This document shows positions 55,260-64,000 of a DNA stretch of 64,000 nt, piece after piece. Each line of letters opens with the position of its first letter. Within the stretch, counting starts at the first letter, position 1. This stretch comes from Polaribacter aestuariivivens (GTDB lineage: Bacteria; Bacteroidota; Bacteroidia; Flavobacteriales; Flavobacteriaceae): positions 1 to 64,000 of the forward strand of contig NZ_VANR01000002.1 in assembly GCF_005885675.1 (NCBI RefSeq), given 5' to 3'. Both the position numbers and the translations under genes were made by a program. Under the pieces are notes generated by a model. It was given only the letters and a program-made list of their open reading frames with translations, did no database searches and had not been told where the DNA came from.

Positions 55260-55871
55260 ATGAAAATTAAAGAATTTATACAAGAACATAAAGCAGCTTT
55301 TACAAGCGATAAAATGTCATCAAATTCTGATGCAAATTTTGAAGCTTTATTAAAATCAAAGTTACATCAACCTAAAAAACAAAAACTTTTGTATTTAAAA
55401 TACATTTCTATTGCAGCTTGTTTTGCGGTTGTAATTGCATCAATTTTTTGGTTTCAAAACACTGTGAAATCTAGTCAAAATAAAAAAGAATTATTAGCAA
55501 ATTTAAATGCAGATTCTGCAGGTAAACGTTTGGAAGGTGTTTATAAATTTAATGATGAGTATGAAAAAGAGGACAAAAAAATAATTAATAGGTTGTGCAG
55601 TTTATTGCATAAAGATGATAATGCAAATGTAAAAATAGCAACCATTGATGCACTTTTAAAGTTTCCTTCAAACGAAAAAATTAGAAAAAATTTAATAGCA
55701 GCTTTAGAGAATGAAGAAACACCTTTAGTACAAATTAAGTTGATAAAAGCATTAAGTATTTTAAGAGAAAATCGTGCACAAAAACCTCTTGAAAAATTAA
55801 TAAATAATGAAGAAACCTTTCCTATAGTTAAAAATAATGCCACTTTAGCTATGGTTGAAATAAACAAATAA
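55260..55871 (+). CDS. Single-pass HEAT-repeat protein, putative anti-sigma factor
   Basis: The 203-residue protein has a cytoplasmic segment (1-43, with FEALLKSKLHQPKK), one membrane helix (about 44-66) and an extracytoplasmic helical region (about 75-203) of HEAT-like repeats, for example NVKIATIDALLKFPSNEKIR and PLVQIKLIKALSILRE. Its position between an ECF sigma gene and exported proteins suggests a role as anti-sigma factor or sensor; the classical zinc-binding HxxxCxxC motif is absent. This function is inferred only. Confidence 0.72.
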   Translation: MKIKEFIQEHKAAFTSDKMSSNSDANFEALLKSKLHQPKKQKLLYLKYISIAACFAVVIASIFWFQNTVKSSQNKKELLANLNADSAGKRLEGVYKFNDEYEKEDKKIINRLCSLLHKDDNANVKIATIDALLKFPSNEKIRKNLIAALENEETPLVQIKLIKALSILRENRAQKPLEKLINNEETFPIVKNNATLAMVEINK

Positions 55872-55873
55872 AC

Positions 55874-56911
55874 ATGATGAAAAATATCAAACACACATTT
55901 ATTTTAGCAATTGTATGTTGTTTTTTAAGTACAAATGCACAAGAGAAAAAAATTAAATTTAACAAAGGAACTTTAAAAATATGTTCTTCTAAAAGCTTTA
56001 TTATTGAAGGTTATGATGGTGATGAAGTAATTATTGAAAGTTTACATCAAAAAAGAGAAAATAATTTTAAAGCATTTGTTAGTGGAAAAATAAATGACAA
56101 ATCTAAAAAAGACTCGCTCAAATCAAACTATTTAAATGGTAGAGTATATTCTTTTAAAGGCGCTTCTAGTAATTATTTAAAAAGAAAAAATAGAGAAAAC
56201 TGGAAAGTAACTTCTACTGCAGTAAGTGGTGTGTATTCTGAAAATGATACAACTGTAAGACCAAAAACTGTATTTTTTAAAATGCATGATACAAAACGAA
56301 AAGATGGTTTAAAAAAATTAGGGAAGAAAAATGAAAATAGTGAATTGGCAATTTACTTTATTATTGAACAAAATGGTAATGAATTGCTTTTTAAAGACGA
56401 TACAGAATCTCGTTTTATCATGACAAGTAATAGAGAACAATACAAAATTAAAATTCCTAATTCTATTCGATTAAATTGGTCAACAAAATGTTCCACAGAA
56501 AAAAAGGACAGAAATTATTTTTTCTTTAATTCAGAAAAATCTAGTTTATCTAACTTTGAGGGTGAAGCAGCCATATCCACCTCAATACATAATATTAATT
56601 TAAAAGATGTTAGTGGTCCTGTAACAATTAATACAATTGGAGGAAATGTAACTATTGAATTTGATAAGAAAACACCTAAAAAACTATATTCAGTTTATTC
56701 AAATAATGGTTTTATTGATATTACATTACCAACTGTAGCTAGCCTAAATGTAGATGCAATTGCTAGTGATATTTTTAGTGACATCAACTTTAAAATTATG
56801 GACGAAAAAGAAACTGAAGGTTTGCAAAAAATGAAATTAAAACTAAACTCAGGAAAAACTTTAATGAAGTTAAATGCAGGTTTAGGAAACATATATTTAA
56901 GAAAACAGTAA
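55874..56911 (+). CDS. Exported DUF4097-like beta-helix protein
   Basis: The 345-residue protein has a signal peptide (about 1-23) and a C-terminal repetitive beta structure (AISTSIHNINLKDVSGPVTI, SNNGFIDITLPTVASLNVDA), typical of DUF4097/adhesin-type beta helices. In bacteria such proteins often sit beside sigma/anti-sigma genes. It begins 2 bp after the HEAT gene stop, so it is in the same operon. Function unknown; envelope-stress output is a guess. Confidence 0.75.
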   Translation: MMKNIKHTFILAIVCCFLSTNAQEKKIKFNKGTLKICSSKSFIIEGYDGDEVIIESLHQKRENNFKAFVSGKINDKSKKDSLKSNYLNGRVYSFKGASSNYLKRKNRENWKVTSTAVSGVYSENDTTVRPKTVFFKMHDTKRKDGLKKLGKKNENSELAIYFIIEQNGNELLFKDDTESRFIMTSNREQYKIKIPNSIRLNWSTKCSTEKKDRNYFFFNSEKSSLSNFEGEAAISTSIHNINLKDVSGPVTINTIGGNVTIEFDKKTPKKLYSVYSNNGFIDITLPTVASLNVDAIASDIFSDINFKIMDEKETEGLQKMKLKLNSGKTLMKLNAGLGNIYLRKQ

Positions 56912-56924
56912 AAAATTATACCTT

Positions 56925-57266
56925 ATGAAATTTAAAATAATAGTAACTATTTTGTCATTTACTGTAATGGTTATAAACGGACAAAATACAAGTGATGTTT
57001 TACCAGTAAACAATACAAATATAAATGTTGAAAAACCTGATAAACAAATTGAAGAACCTACATTTAAGTATCCAAAAACTAAAAGAGAGGCATTAGCAGG
57101 TATTAAAGTTTTAAATAGGCACAATGCAAAGTTTTATCAGAATAAAGAAGAAATAACTTACAGAGAAGCCTTAAAATTGGTGAGAAAAAAGTTTACCAAT
57201 CTAATTATTAAAGAAGATTGGGATAAAGAAGAAATTCACTTTACAGCGAATACTTTAAGTAAATAA
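56925..57266 (+). CDS. Small exported protein of the ECF operon
   Basis: The 113-residue protein has a signal peptide (about 1-20, ending NGQN) and a small soluble part with KTKREALAGIKVLNRH and a C-terminal NLIIKEDWDKEEIHFTANTL. It starts 13 bp after the previous stop and precedes a terminator, so it is the last gene of the sigma operon. I did not recognise the family. Confidence 0.7.
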   Translation: MKFKIIVTILSFTVMVINGQNTSDVLPVNNTNINVEKPDKQIEEPTFKYPKTKREALAGIKVLNRHNAKFYQNKEEITYREALKLVRKKFTNLIIKEDWDKEEIHFTANTLSK

Positions 57267-57272
57267 ATAAAA

Positions 57273-57302
57273 AAAACCGTTTAGAATTTTCTAAACGGTT
57301 TT
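57273..57302. terminator. Bidirectional terminator between the ECF operon and secA
   Basis: AAAACCGTTTAGA (57273-57285) pairs with TCTAAACGGTTTT (57290-57302), flanked by A and T runs on both strands. It separates two convergent genes. Confidence 0.9.
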
Positions 57303-57325
57303 TTTATGCAATATTTTTATCGTTT

Positions 57326-60300
57326 TTATTTATTTACCAAAACCCATTCCCCTTTTTCAATCAATGGAATTGCTTGTTTAAATTTAACCTCTTTAGCTTC
57401 ACCACTCATTACATTTTTAATGGTAACACGTTCGTTTCTACCAATTTTTGGTTGTTCTCTAACAATTGTTTCTACAGGTTCTGTAGCTTGTTGTTTTGAG
57501 TTTTGAATGGCTTGCTCTGTAGAGTTTTGCACATCTGCTTTACTAGTGTTTAATCGCTCTCTTTTTTGGTTTCTAGCTTCAGAAATTTGAGAACGATCTT
57601 GTGCAGGTAATTCACCTTTGAATAAGAAAGATAGTACTTCTTTATTAATTTCATCAACAGTTGTTTTAAATAATTCAAATGCTTCAAACTTGTAAATTAA
57701 TAAAGGGTCTTTTTGCTCATATGAGGCATTTTGTACAGAATGTTTCAATTCATCCATTTTACGTAAATGCTCTTTCCAGTTTTCATCAATAATAGCCAAA
57801 GTAATGTTTTTCTCAAAATCTGTTACCAAGCTTTTACCTTGAGTTTCGTAAGCTTCTTTTAAATTGGTAACAACTTGTAAAGATTTTACTCCGTCAGTAA
57901 AAGGAACTACAATACGTTCATATCTATCTCCTTCATTTTCAAAAACATCTTTTATAACAGGATATGCCAATACAGCATTTCTTTCTATTTTGTTTTTATA
58001 ATGTTCTGTAACAATTTCATATAATTTGTCTGTAATTTCTTTTTCAGACATTTTATTAAATTCTTCTTCAGAAAAAGGAGAAGTCATTGAAGAAAACTTA
58101 ATCAATTCAAACTCAAAATTTTGAAAATCTTTGACAGCTTTGTTGGAATTTACGATAGATTCACAAGTATCATAAATCATATTAGCAATATCTACTTGCA
58201 AACGCTTACCATCTAACGCATTTCGTCTTCTTTTGTAAACAAATTCACGTTGAGCATTCATAATATCATCGTACTCTAACAAACGCTTACGAATACCAAA
58301 GTTATTTTCTTCTACTTTCTTTTGAGCTCTTTCAATAGACTTAGAAATCATTGAGTGTTGAATAACCTCACCCTCTTTTAAGCCCATTCTGTCCATCATT
58401 TTTGCAATTCTATCAGAACCAAATAAACGCATTAAATTGTCATCTAAAGCAACGTAAAATTGAGAAGAACCAACATCACCTTGTCTTCCAGCACGACCTC
58501 TTAACTGTCTGTCTACTCTTCGTGAGTCATGACGTTCTGTACCAATAATTGCCAAACCACCAGCTTCTTTTACTTCTTCTGAAAGTTTAATATCTGTTCC
58601 ACGTCCAGCCATATTGGTTGCAATAGTAACTACTCCTGGTTTTCCAGCTTCAGCAACAACTTCTGCTTCACGTTTGTGTAACTTTGCATTTAAAATATTG
58701 TGTGGAATTTTACGCATTTGTAACATTCTACCTAATAATTCTGATATTTCTACAGAAGTTGTACCAACTAAAACAGGTCTTTTTTGTTCTACTAATTTTA
58801 CAATATCTTCAATAACTGCGTTGTATTTTTCACGGGCAGTTTTGTAAATTAAATCTTCTTTATCATCTCTCTGAATTGGTTTGTTTGTAGGAATTTCAAC
58901 AACATCTAATTTATAAATTTCCCATAATTCACCAGCTTCTGTAATCGCAGTTCCAGTCATACCAGAAAGTTTGCGATACATTCTAAAATAATTTTGAAGT
59001 GTTACTGTTGCAAAAGTTTGCGTTGCATCTTCAATTTTTACGTTTTCTTTAGCTTCAATGGCTTGATGCAATCCGTCTGAATAACGACGACCATCCATAA
59101 TACGTCCTGTTTGTTCATCAACAATCATTACCTTATTATCCATTACTACATATTCCACATCTTTTTCAAAAACAGTGTAAGCTTTTAAAAGTTGATTCAT
59201 AGTGTGAATACGTTCACTTTTTATGCTAAAATCTTTATATAATTCTTCTTTTTTAGCTGCTTTTTCTTCTTTTGAAATATCTGAGCTATCAATTTCACCA
59301 ATTTTTACACCAATGTCAGGTAAAACGAAAAAAGTATCGTTATTTGTTTTTTCTGATAAATGAGCAATACCTTTATCTGTTAAATCTATCTGATTATTTT
59401 TTTCTTCAACAACAAAATATAAATCTTGATCCACTTCTGGCATTAATTTGTTATTGTCTTGCATGTAATAATTTTCTGTCTTTTGAAGAATTTGTTTGAT
59501 TCCTTCTTGAGATAAAAATTTAATTAATGCTTTGTTTTTTGGTAAACCTCTGTAAACTCTTAATAATTGAAAGCCACCTTCTTTGGTATCTCCAGCTGCA
59601 ATTAATTTTTTGGCTTCTGCTAAAACACCAACTAAATGTTGTTTTTGTAAAGAAACAATATCTGCAACTAAGGGTTTTAGTTCGGTAAATTCATGTCTGT
59701 CTCCTTGAGGAACTGGACCAGAAATAATTAAAGGTGTTCTTGCATCATCAATTAACACAGAATCTACCTCATCAATAATTGCATAATTTGGAGTTCTTTG
59801 TACCAAATCGTCTTTTGAACTTGCCATATTATCACGCAAATAATCGAACCCAAATTCGTTATTTGTTCCGTAAGTGATATCTGCATTGTAAGCTTTTCTA
59901 CGAGCGTCAGAATTCGGTTGGTGATAATCAATACAATCTGTTGTAAAACCGTGAAACTCAAAAATTGGTCCCATCCAAGCTTTATCACGTTTTGCCAAAT
60001 AATCGTTAACGGTTACTAAGTGTACACCGTTTCCAGTTAATGCATTTAAATAAACAGGTAAAGTTGAAACCAATGTTTTTCCTTCACCAGTCATCATTTC
60101 AGCAATTTTACCTTGATGTAAAACAGAACCACCAATTAACTGCACATCATAATGTACCATATCCCAAGTTACAGGTTTACCTGCTGCATCCCAAGAATTT
60201 GCCCAATAAGCTTTATCATCTTCTAATGTTATATGATCTCTTTCTGCAGATAATTCTCTATCATAAGGTGTTGCTGTAACTTCAATTTCTTCATTTTCTA

Positions 60301-60667
60301 CAAAACGTTTTGCGGTTTCTTTTACAACAGCAAAAGCTTCTGGCATAATTGTATTTAAGGTATCTTCAGATATTTTATAAACCTCGTCTTTTAAAGCGTC
60401 AATTTCTGTATAAATATCTTCTTGCCTGTCTATATCTGCATTTTTTGCTTCTTCTTCTAAGGTGTTGATTTTATCATTTAACGTTTTTGTAGCTTCTTGA
60501 ATTCTGTTTTTAAATTCAATTGTTTTTGCTCTTAATTCGTCATTTGAAAGTTTTGAAAATTCTGCTTCGAATTTTTTAACATTCTCTACAATTGGTTGTA
60601 GGTTTTTTAAATCTTTTTCTTGTTTGTCACCAACAAAAAGTTTAATTACGGAGTTTAAAATGCTCAT
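57326..60667 (-). CDS. secA: Protein translocase ATPase SecA
   Basis: The 1113-residue motor protein is the long Bacteroidota SecA. Its nucleotide-binding domain has [14 protein letters not shown] (Walker A), [19 protein letters not shown] and DYLRDNMA; the second half has [11 protein letters not shown] and [12 protein letters not shown]. The N-terminus (about 60-130) has a coiled-coil-like insertion. The C-terminus ends with a charged linker and [22 protein letters not shown]; the zinc-binding SEC-C tail with CxCxS...CH is absent. It moves preproteins through SecYEG using ATP. Confidence 0.96.
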   Translation of the reverse strand: MSILNSVIKLFVGDKQEKDLKNLQPIVENVKKFEAEFSKLSNDELRAKTIEFKNRIQEATKTLNDKINTLEEEAKNADIDRQEDIYTEIDALKDEVYKISEDTLNTIMPEAFAVVKETAKRFVENEEIEVTATPYDRELSAERDHITLEDDKAYWANSWDAAGKPVTWDMVHYDVQLIGGSVLHQGKIAEMMTGEGKTLVSTLPVYLNALTGNGVHLVTVNDYLAKRDKAWMGPIFEFHGFTTDCIDYHQPNSDARRKAYNADITYGTNNEFGFDYLRDNMASSKDDLVQRTPNYAIIDEVDSVLIDDARTPLIISGPVPQGDRHEFTELKPLVADIVSLQKQHLVGVLAEAKKLIAAGDTKEGGFQLLRVYRGLPKNKALIKFLSQEGIKQILQKTENYYMQDNNKLMPEVDQDLYFVVEEKNNQIDLTDKGIAHLSEKTNNDTFFVLPDIGVKIGEIDSSDISKEEKAAKKEELYKDFSIKSERIHTMNQLLKAYTVFEKDVEYVVMDNKVMIVDEQTGRIMDGRRYSDGLHQAIEAKENVKIEDATQTFATVTLQNYFRMYRKLSGMTGTAITEAGELWEIYKLDVVEIPTNKPIQRDDKEDLIYKTAREKYNAVIEDIVKLVEQKRPVLVGTTSVEISELLGRMLQMRKIPHNILNAKLHKREAEVVAEAGKPGVVTIATNMAGRGTDIKLSEEVKEAGGLAIIGTERHDSRRVDRQLRGRAGRQGDVGSSQFYVALDDNLMRLFGSDRIAKMMDRMGLKEGEVIQHSMISKSIERAQKKVEENNFGIRKRLLEYDDIMNAQREFVYKRRRNALDGKRLQVDIANMIYDTCESIVNSNKAVKDFQNFEFELIKFSSMTSPFSEEEFNKMSEKEITDKLYEIVTEHYKNKIERNAVLAYPVIKDVFENEGDRYERIVVPFTDGVKSLQVVTNLKEAYETQGKSLVTDFEKNITLAIIDENWKEHLRKMDELKHSVQNASYEQKDPLLIYKFEAFELFKTTVDEINKEVLSFLFKGELPAQDRSQISEARNQKRERLNTSKADVQNSTEQAIQNSKQQATEPVETIVREQPKIGRNERVTIKNVMSGEAKEVKFKQAIPLIEKGEWVLVNK

Positions 60668-60812
60668 TTTTGATATATGATTTAATCAGTTAAAAATAAC
60701 TGTATTATTTTATTGTAAATCAAGTTTTTAAAAACTTGAAAAAAGTACTGTTTTTGATGAAATTCAAACAAAAAAAAAGCCTCTTTAGAGACTTTTTAAT
60801 ATTTTTTATTTT

Positions 60813-61034
60813 TTAGTATTCATCTTCGTTCCAAAGATAATCATCTTCGGTTGGATAATCTGGCCAGATTTCTATAATTGAATCATATGCATCACCTTCA
60901 TCTTCGATATCTTGTAGATTTTCTACTACTTCTAAAGGAGCTCCAGTTCTAATAGCATAATCTATTAATTCGTCTTTGGTTGCTGGCCAAGGTGCATCTG
61001 CTAAATAAGATGCTAATTCTAATGTCCAATACAT
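60813..61034 (-). CDS. DUF2795 family small protein
   Basis: The 73-residue protein matches DUF2795, a short helical family (LASYLADAPWPATKDELIDYAI and an acidic C-terminal EDDYLWNEDEY). The first part resembles a small DNA- or protein-binding helical domain. A clear promoter lies 22 bp upstream of the ATG. The role is unknown. Confidence 0.82.
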   Translation of the reverse strand: MYWTLELASYLADAPWPATKDELIDYAIRTGAPLEVVENLQDIEDEGDAYDSIIEIWPDYPTEDDYLWNEDEY

Positions 61035-61055
61035 TTCTTATTGTTTAATTTTGTG

Positions 61056-61085
61056 CAAAAATAATTTTTTTGTGCAATTATGCAA
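61056..61085 (-). promoter_or_regulatory. Promoter of the DUF2795 gene (TTG-N19-TATTTTTG)
   Basis: On the minus strand: TTG at 61083-61085, 19-nt spacer, TATTTTTG at 61056-61063, another exact fit to the Bacteroidota consensus. Confidence 0.7.
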
Positions 61086-61202
61086 GTCTTTTTTAAGAAA
61101 TTTATTGTGAAGTGTGTTTTTTAATTTTAAAACACTTTAAAATCAGGTGTTTATGGGTTTTAAAATTAAAAAATTACTTCAAATCGATAAAAAAAGAACG
61201 TG

Positions 61203-61775
61203 TTAATTTTTTTTAGGAATCCATTTGATTTCCTCTACTTGTAAGTCTTTAGACAATTTTCGTGCCAACACAAAAAGGTAGTCAGAAAGTCTGTTTAAGT
61301 ATTTTAATATGTCATTATTAATGGTTTCTTCGTCATTTAATTCTACAGAAAGGCGTTCTGACCTTCTGCAAACACATCTTGCAATGTGACAGAATGACAC
61401 TGCTTGATGACCTCCAGGTAAAATGAAGTGTGTCATTTGAGGTAATTCTGTATCCATTTGATCTATTTCATTTTCTAAAAATGAAATAGCATTTTCATCT
61501 ATTTTAGGAATATTTAAACGCTCTTTGCCACTTTTTAGAGTTTCTTTTTCAGGAGGTGTTGCTAACATAGCGCCTAAAGTAAACAGTTCGTTTTGTATTT
61601 TAAGTAGCGATTCTTTTGTGGAAGTTGCTATTTCTTGATCTTTAATCAATCCTATATAAGAATTTAACTCATCAACAGTTCCATAAGCATCTATACGTAA
61701 ATTATATTTTTTTACTCTTGTGCCACCAAAAAGTGCAGTTGTTCCAGCATCACCGGTTTTTGTGTATATTTTCAT
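61203..61775 (-). CDS. PduO-type cob(I)alamin adenosyltransferase
   Basis: The 190-residue protein converts cob(I)alamin to adenosylcobalamin. The N-terminal KIYTKTGDAGTTALFGG and DAYGTVDELNSYIGLI, and the C-terminal CRRSERLSVEL...NRLSDYLFVLAR motifs, are those of the PduO type. It is cytoplasmic and lies alone, 167 bp upstream of the DUF2795 gene on the same strand. Adenosylcobalamin-dependent enzymes are not in the window. Confidence 0.9.
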   Translation of the reverse strand: MKIYTKTGDAGTTALFGGTRVKKYNLRIDAYGTVDELNSYIGLIKDQEIATSTKESLLKIQNELFTLGAMLATPPEKETLKSGKERLNIPKIDENAISFLENEIDQMDTELPQMTHFILPGGHQAVSFCHIARCVCRRSERLSVELNDEETINNDILKYLNRLSDYLFVLARKLSKDLQVEEIKWIPKKN

Positions 61776-61868
61776 TTTTAGTTAAAAAAAATTAAAGTAT
61801 CAAAGTTACAAAGTTTAAAAGAGGTAATTCTTCTTATTAAGATAGTTTAACAGTTAATTTTTTATTGA

Positions 61869-62642
61869 TTAAACTCTGATTTTAAAATGTTCTTTTGCTT
61901 GCTCTTTTCTAAAAAAAACAATTCCGAAGTAAAAAAGGTCTACAGTTACTGTAACAGCAGGATTGTTTTTTATTTCCATCCAAGCTTCTTGCATGTCTTT
62001 ACTCCAGTAAATATCATCAAAAATCCACATAGAATTATTATCTGAAGTTTTTAAACAGGTATTAAAATATTTTAAAGTTGATTTTTTTGTGTGATTACCA
62101 TCAAAATAAATAAAATCGTATTTGTTTTTTTTAGAAATCTCAGGAAGTGTTTCATTAAAATTACCAGTTATAATATTTATATTCTTAAAATTATTATTTA
62201 GTAATTCGCTTGCTATTTTGCTTGTTTCTCTGCAGCCTTCTAAAGTAGTGATTTTCGTGCTATTATTTCCAATTTTTATAGCTGAGGTTGCCAAACCTAA
62301 TGAGGTACCAACTTCTAAAGTAACAGCGGGTTTAAAATAATTAATAATATGAATTAAAAGTTTCGCTTTTTTATTAGAAATTCCTGCAACTTTAGCAATT
62401 TCTGAAATTTTACGCTCGTTTGTTTTAAAATATTTAGATCCAGCTCCAAAATCTGTGACTTTTATCTTTTGCTTATTGTCTAATAAATGTTGCTTTATTG
62501 TTTTAAAATAAAACCAAAGTTTACGGTCAGTTTTTTTATAGATACATTTTGTTACTAAATTGTATACAAAAGGTGAATGTACACCATGTTGATTTGTGGC
62601 TTTTAATAAAAATTTGATATATTGTTTTTGTTGATAGAACAT
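61869..62642 (-). CDS. SAM-dependent class I methyltransferase
   Basis: The 257-residue protein has the Rossmann-type SAM-binding fold: TLEVGTSLGLATSAIKIG (motif I, about 112-129), KITTLEGC (motif II), and YDFIYFDGNHTKKSTLKYF (about 178-196) as post-III. It resembles O-methyltransferases of the COMT/caffeoyl-CoA type. It is divergent from the polysaccharide export gene, so it may methylate a surface polysaccharide or lipid; that link is speculative. Confidence 0.82.
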   Translation of the reverse strand: MFYQQKQYIKFLLKATNQHGVHSPFVYNLVTKCIYKKTDRKLWFYFKTIKQHLLDNKQKIKVTDFGAGSKYFKTNERKISEIAKVAGISNKKAKLLIHIINYFKPAVTLEVGTSLGLATSAIKIGNNSTKITTLEGCRETSKIASELLNNNFKNINIITGNFNETLPEISKKNKYDFIYFDGNHTKKSTLKYFNTCLKTSDNNSMWIFDDIYWSKDMQEAWMEIKNNPAVTVTVDLFYFGIVFFRKEQAKEHFKIRV

Positions 62643-62731
62643 TTTAAATAAATGAAAAACGAAAATAAAATAAAATTATAGCTTTACACTTATAAAAAGT
62701 ATATTTGTAGCGATAGTAATAAAATTTAAAA

Positions 62732-63535
62732 ATGAAAAAATATTTAGTTCTTATCTTATTAATTTGTTTTTTAGCTTCTTGTGTTTCGAATAAAGAACTG
62801 ACGTATCTTCAAGGAAAACCTTCAAACAATAAAGAAATAAAAAGGATAAATAATATACCTTATAAAATACAAATTGATGATATTTTAAATATTACAATAA
62901 GTTCAAATAACCCAAAAATTGTCGACGATTTTCAAAAAGGAAATCAAAATTCAAATATTAGAAGTAATGGAGGAGGAAATGGTCAAAGTAACAATCAAGG
63001 TTATTTTTCTGATTATAGTGTAAATAATTACGGTAATATTCGAATACCAACCTTAGGAGAAATAAATGTTTTGGGCTATACCGAGTTAGAGGTTAGAAAA
63101 AAAATAGAAAATAAAATTAAAGAAGAATACGTTAATAACGATCAAAGTTTATTTGTTTCTGTAAAGTTATCTGGAATTAGATATACAATTATTGGAGAAA
63201 TAAATCAACCAGGTACTAATATTATTTATCAAAACAGAGTTTCAATAATTGATGCTATAGCTAGTTCTGGAGATATTACCGATGTTGGAAATAGAAAAGA
63301 AATTGAAATTATTAGAAAAACTACAAAAGGTACAGAAGTTTTTAAAATTGATGTTACTAATATAAATATTGTTGATACTGAGATGTTTTATATAAAACCA
63401 AATGATATTATAAATATTAAACCTTTACCAGAAAAATCTTGGGGAACTGGAACTACAGGTTTGCAAAGTTTATCTACCATTATATCTATATTTACTCTAA
63501 TTACCTCAACAATAATCTTAGCCAGAAATTTGTAA
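62732..63535 (+). CDS. Wza-like polysaccharide export lipoprotein
   Basis: The 267-residue protein has a lipoprotein signal peptide (ending LASCV, Cys17) and the Poly_export domain (PYKIQIDDILNITISSNNP; NNYGNIRIPTLGEINVLGYT; about 47-140), then an SLBB domain (YTIIGEINQPGTNIIYQNRVS; about 150-215) and a C-terminal hydrophobic stretch. It forms the outer-membrane channel for capsule or exopolysaccharide. A TATATTTG box (62700-62707) lies 24 bp before the ATG. The chain-length/tyrosine-kinase gene follows after 4 bp. Confidence 0.92.
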   Translation: MKKYLVLILLICFLASCVSNKELTYLQGKPSNNKEIKRINNIPYKIQIDDILNITISSNNPKIVDDFQKGNQNSNIRSNGGGNGQSNNQGYFSDYSVNNYGNIRIPTLGEINVLGYTELEVRKKIENKIKEEYVNNDQSLFVSVKLSGIRYTIIGEINQPGTNIIYQNRVSIIDAIASSGDITDVGNRKEIEIIRKTTKGTEVFKIDVTNINIVDTEMFYIKPNDIINIKPLPEKSWGTGTTGLQSLSTIISIFTLITSTIILARNL

Positions 63536-63539
63536 TAAT

Positions 63540-64000
63540 ATGAATAACCAATCAAAAATTTCTAACGTAGCTAATTCTGCTGGAAATATAGACGTAAAAG
63601 ACTATATATATAAAGTTTTAGCATATTGGAAACTATTTTTAGTAACAATTGTAATAGCACTGATTGTAGCTAAGTTTATGAACGGTTACTTGCAAAAAAA
63701 ATATAGTTTAGACACTATTATTTCTGTAAAAGAAGAAAATAATCCACTTTTTTCAACAGGAACAAATATAGCATTTAATTGGGGGGGAGCTAGTGATGAG
63801 ATAGAAACAGTAAAAGTTATTTTAAAATCTAGATCACATAATGAAATAGTTGTAAAAAGATTAAACTTTTATATAAAATACTTACAGGAAGGTAGGTTTA
63901 GAATGGAAGACAAATTTGGTTACACACCTTTCACTGTAAACTTGAATAGAGAGAAATATCAATTATTTAATAAACTTATAAGTGTTGAGTTTACAGGAGA
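63540..64000 (+). CDS. Wzz/Wzc-like polysaccharide co-polymerase (cut by window edge)
   Basis: The frame starts at ATG 63540 and remains open to the right edge (153 residues visible). It has an N-terminal cytoplasmic stretch, a membrane helix (VLAYWKLFLVTIVIALIVAKF, about 27-47), and a periplasmic beginning of the Wzz domain (YSLDTIISVKEENNP). A C-terminal BY-kinase domain would lie beyond the window. The start codon is 5 bp after the Wza-like stop. It controls chain length or export of an exopolysaccharide. Confidence 0.88.
   Translation, partial: MNNQSKISNVANSAGNIDVKDYIYKVLAYWKLFLVTIVIALIVAKFMNGYLQKKYSLDTIISVKEENNPLFSTGTNIAFNWGGASDEIETVKVILKSRSHNEIVVKRLNFYIKYLQEGRFRMEDKFGYTPFTVNLNREKYQLFNKLISVEFTG

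Noticed and set aside
61203..61775. Part of a cobalamin biosynthesis cluster
   Set aside because: Only the adenosyltransferase is present; neighbours are unrelated.

Overview
The window is a chromosomal stretch of a marine-type Flavobacteriaceae bacterium (Bacteroidota); Polaribacter/Tenacibaculum-like is my best guess, not proven. Reasons: strong AT richness, Bacteroidota gene families (long NusB, PUR/DUF3276 protein, DUF1573 lipoprotein, SecA of about 1100 residues, RprX/RprY-type two-component pair), a type IX secretion type B surface protein with repeat modules, few recognisable Shine-Dalgarno sites, and promoters with the Bacteroidota -33 TTG / -7 TAnnTTTG pattern. Seven genes appear to start with TTG. 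No tRNA, rRNA, CRISPR, intact insertion sequence or prophage was seen.

Layout. 1-3.6 kb: a giant secreted repeat protein running off the left edge (minus strand). 3.6-5.4 kb: two-gene ABC-2 exporter. 5.5-10 kb: pRiA4b ORF-3-like protein, a thioesterase/isochorismate synthase pair for menaquinone, a PUR-family nucleic-acid-binding protein and an ABC exporter. 10.2-16.8 kb (plus): nusB, DUF1573 lipoprotein, yajC, ybbR-like, coaE, a histidine kinase/response regulator pair, and threonylcarbamoyl-AMP synthase. 16.8-19.7 kb: a glycosyltransferase and a stand-alone HsdR-N nuclease-like protein, divergent from holA and a DUF1569 gene. After a 469-bp non-coding gap comes leuC-leuD-cimA/leuA-like-leuB (20.2-25.0 kb); the synthase carries the pyruvate-pocket residues of Leptospira citramalate synthase, so the cluster may make isoleucine precursors as well as leucine.

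25-32 kb (minus): an unusual 614-residue PLP enzyme, a cyclophilin-FKBP fusion, an outer-membrane protein, release factor 3 and a cyclophilin lipoprotein. 32.3-33.2 kb (plus): idi and queD. 33.3-40.0 kb (minus): two tandem duplications, a pair of M1-type metallopeptidases and a pair of carboxypeptidase-regulatory-like proteins, separated by a DUF6702 protein. 40.15 kb: pepE. 40.9-47.6 kb (minus): tpx, dgkA, ftsK, lolA-like, lptF/G-like, ribB with a dead GTP-cyclohydrolase domain. 47.7-54.6 kb: MATE exporter, a small acidic protein, a DEAD-box helicase with a long leader, a TlpA-like lipoprotein without CxxC, and an ABC-F ATPase. 54.7-57.3 kb (plus): an ECF sigma factor operon with a membrane HEAT-repeat protein (putative anti-sigma factor) and two exported proteins. 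57.3-62.6 kb (minus): secA, DUF2795, PduO-type cobalamin adenosyltransferase and a methyltransferase. 62.7 kb to the right edge (plus): start of an exopolysaccharide cluster (Wza-like lipoprotein, Wzz/Wzc-like protein, cut by the window).

Most of the window is housekeeping. The points most worth following up are the citramalate-synthase signature inside the leu operon, the degenerate RibA half of RibB, the ECF/HEAT operon, the oversized PLP enzyme, the cyclophilin-FKBP fusion, and the long-leader DEAD-box helicase promoter. I found no clearly new defence or mobile system.
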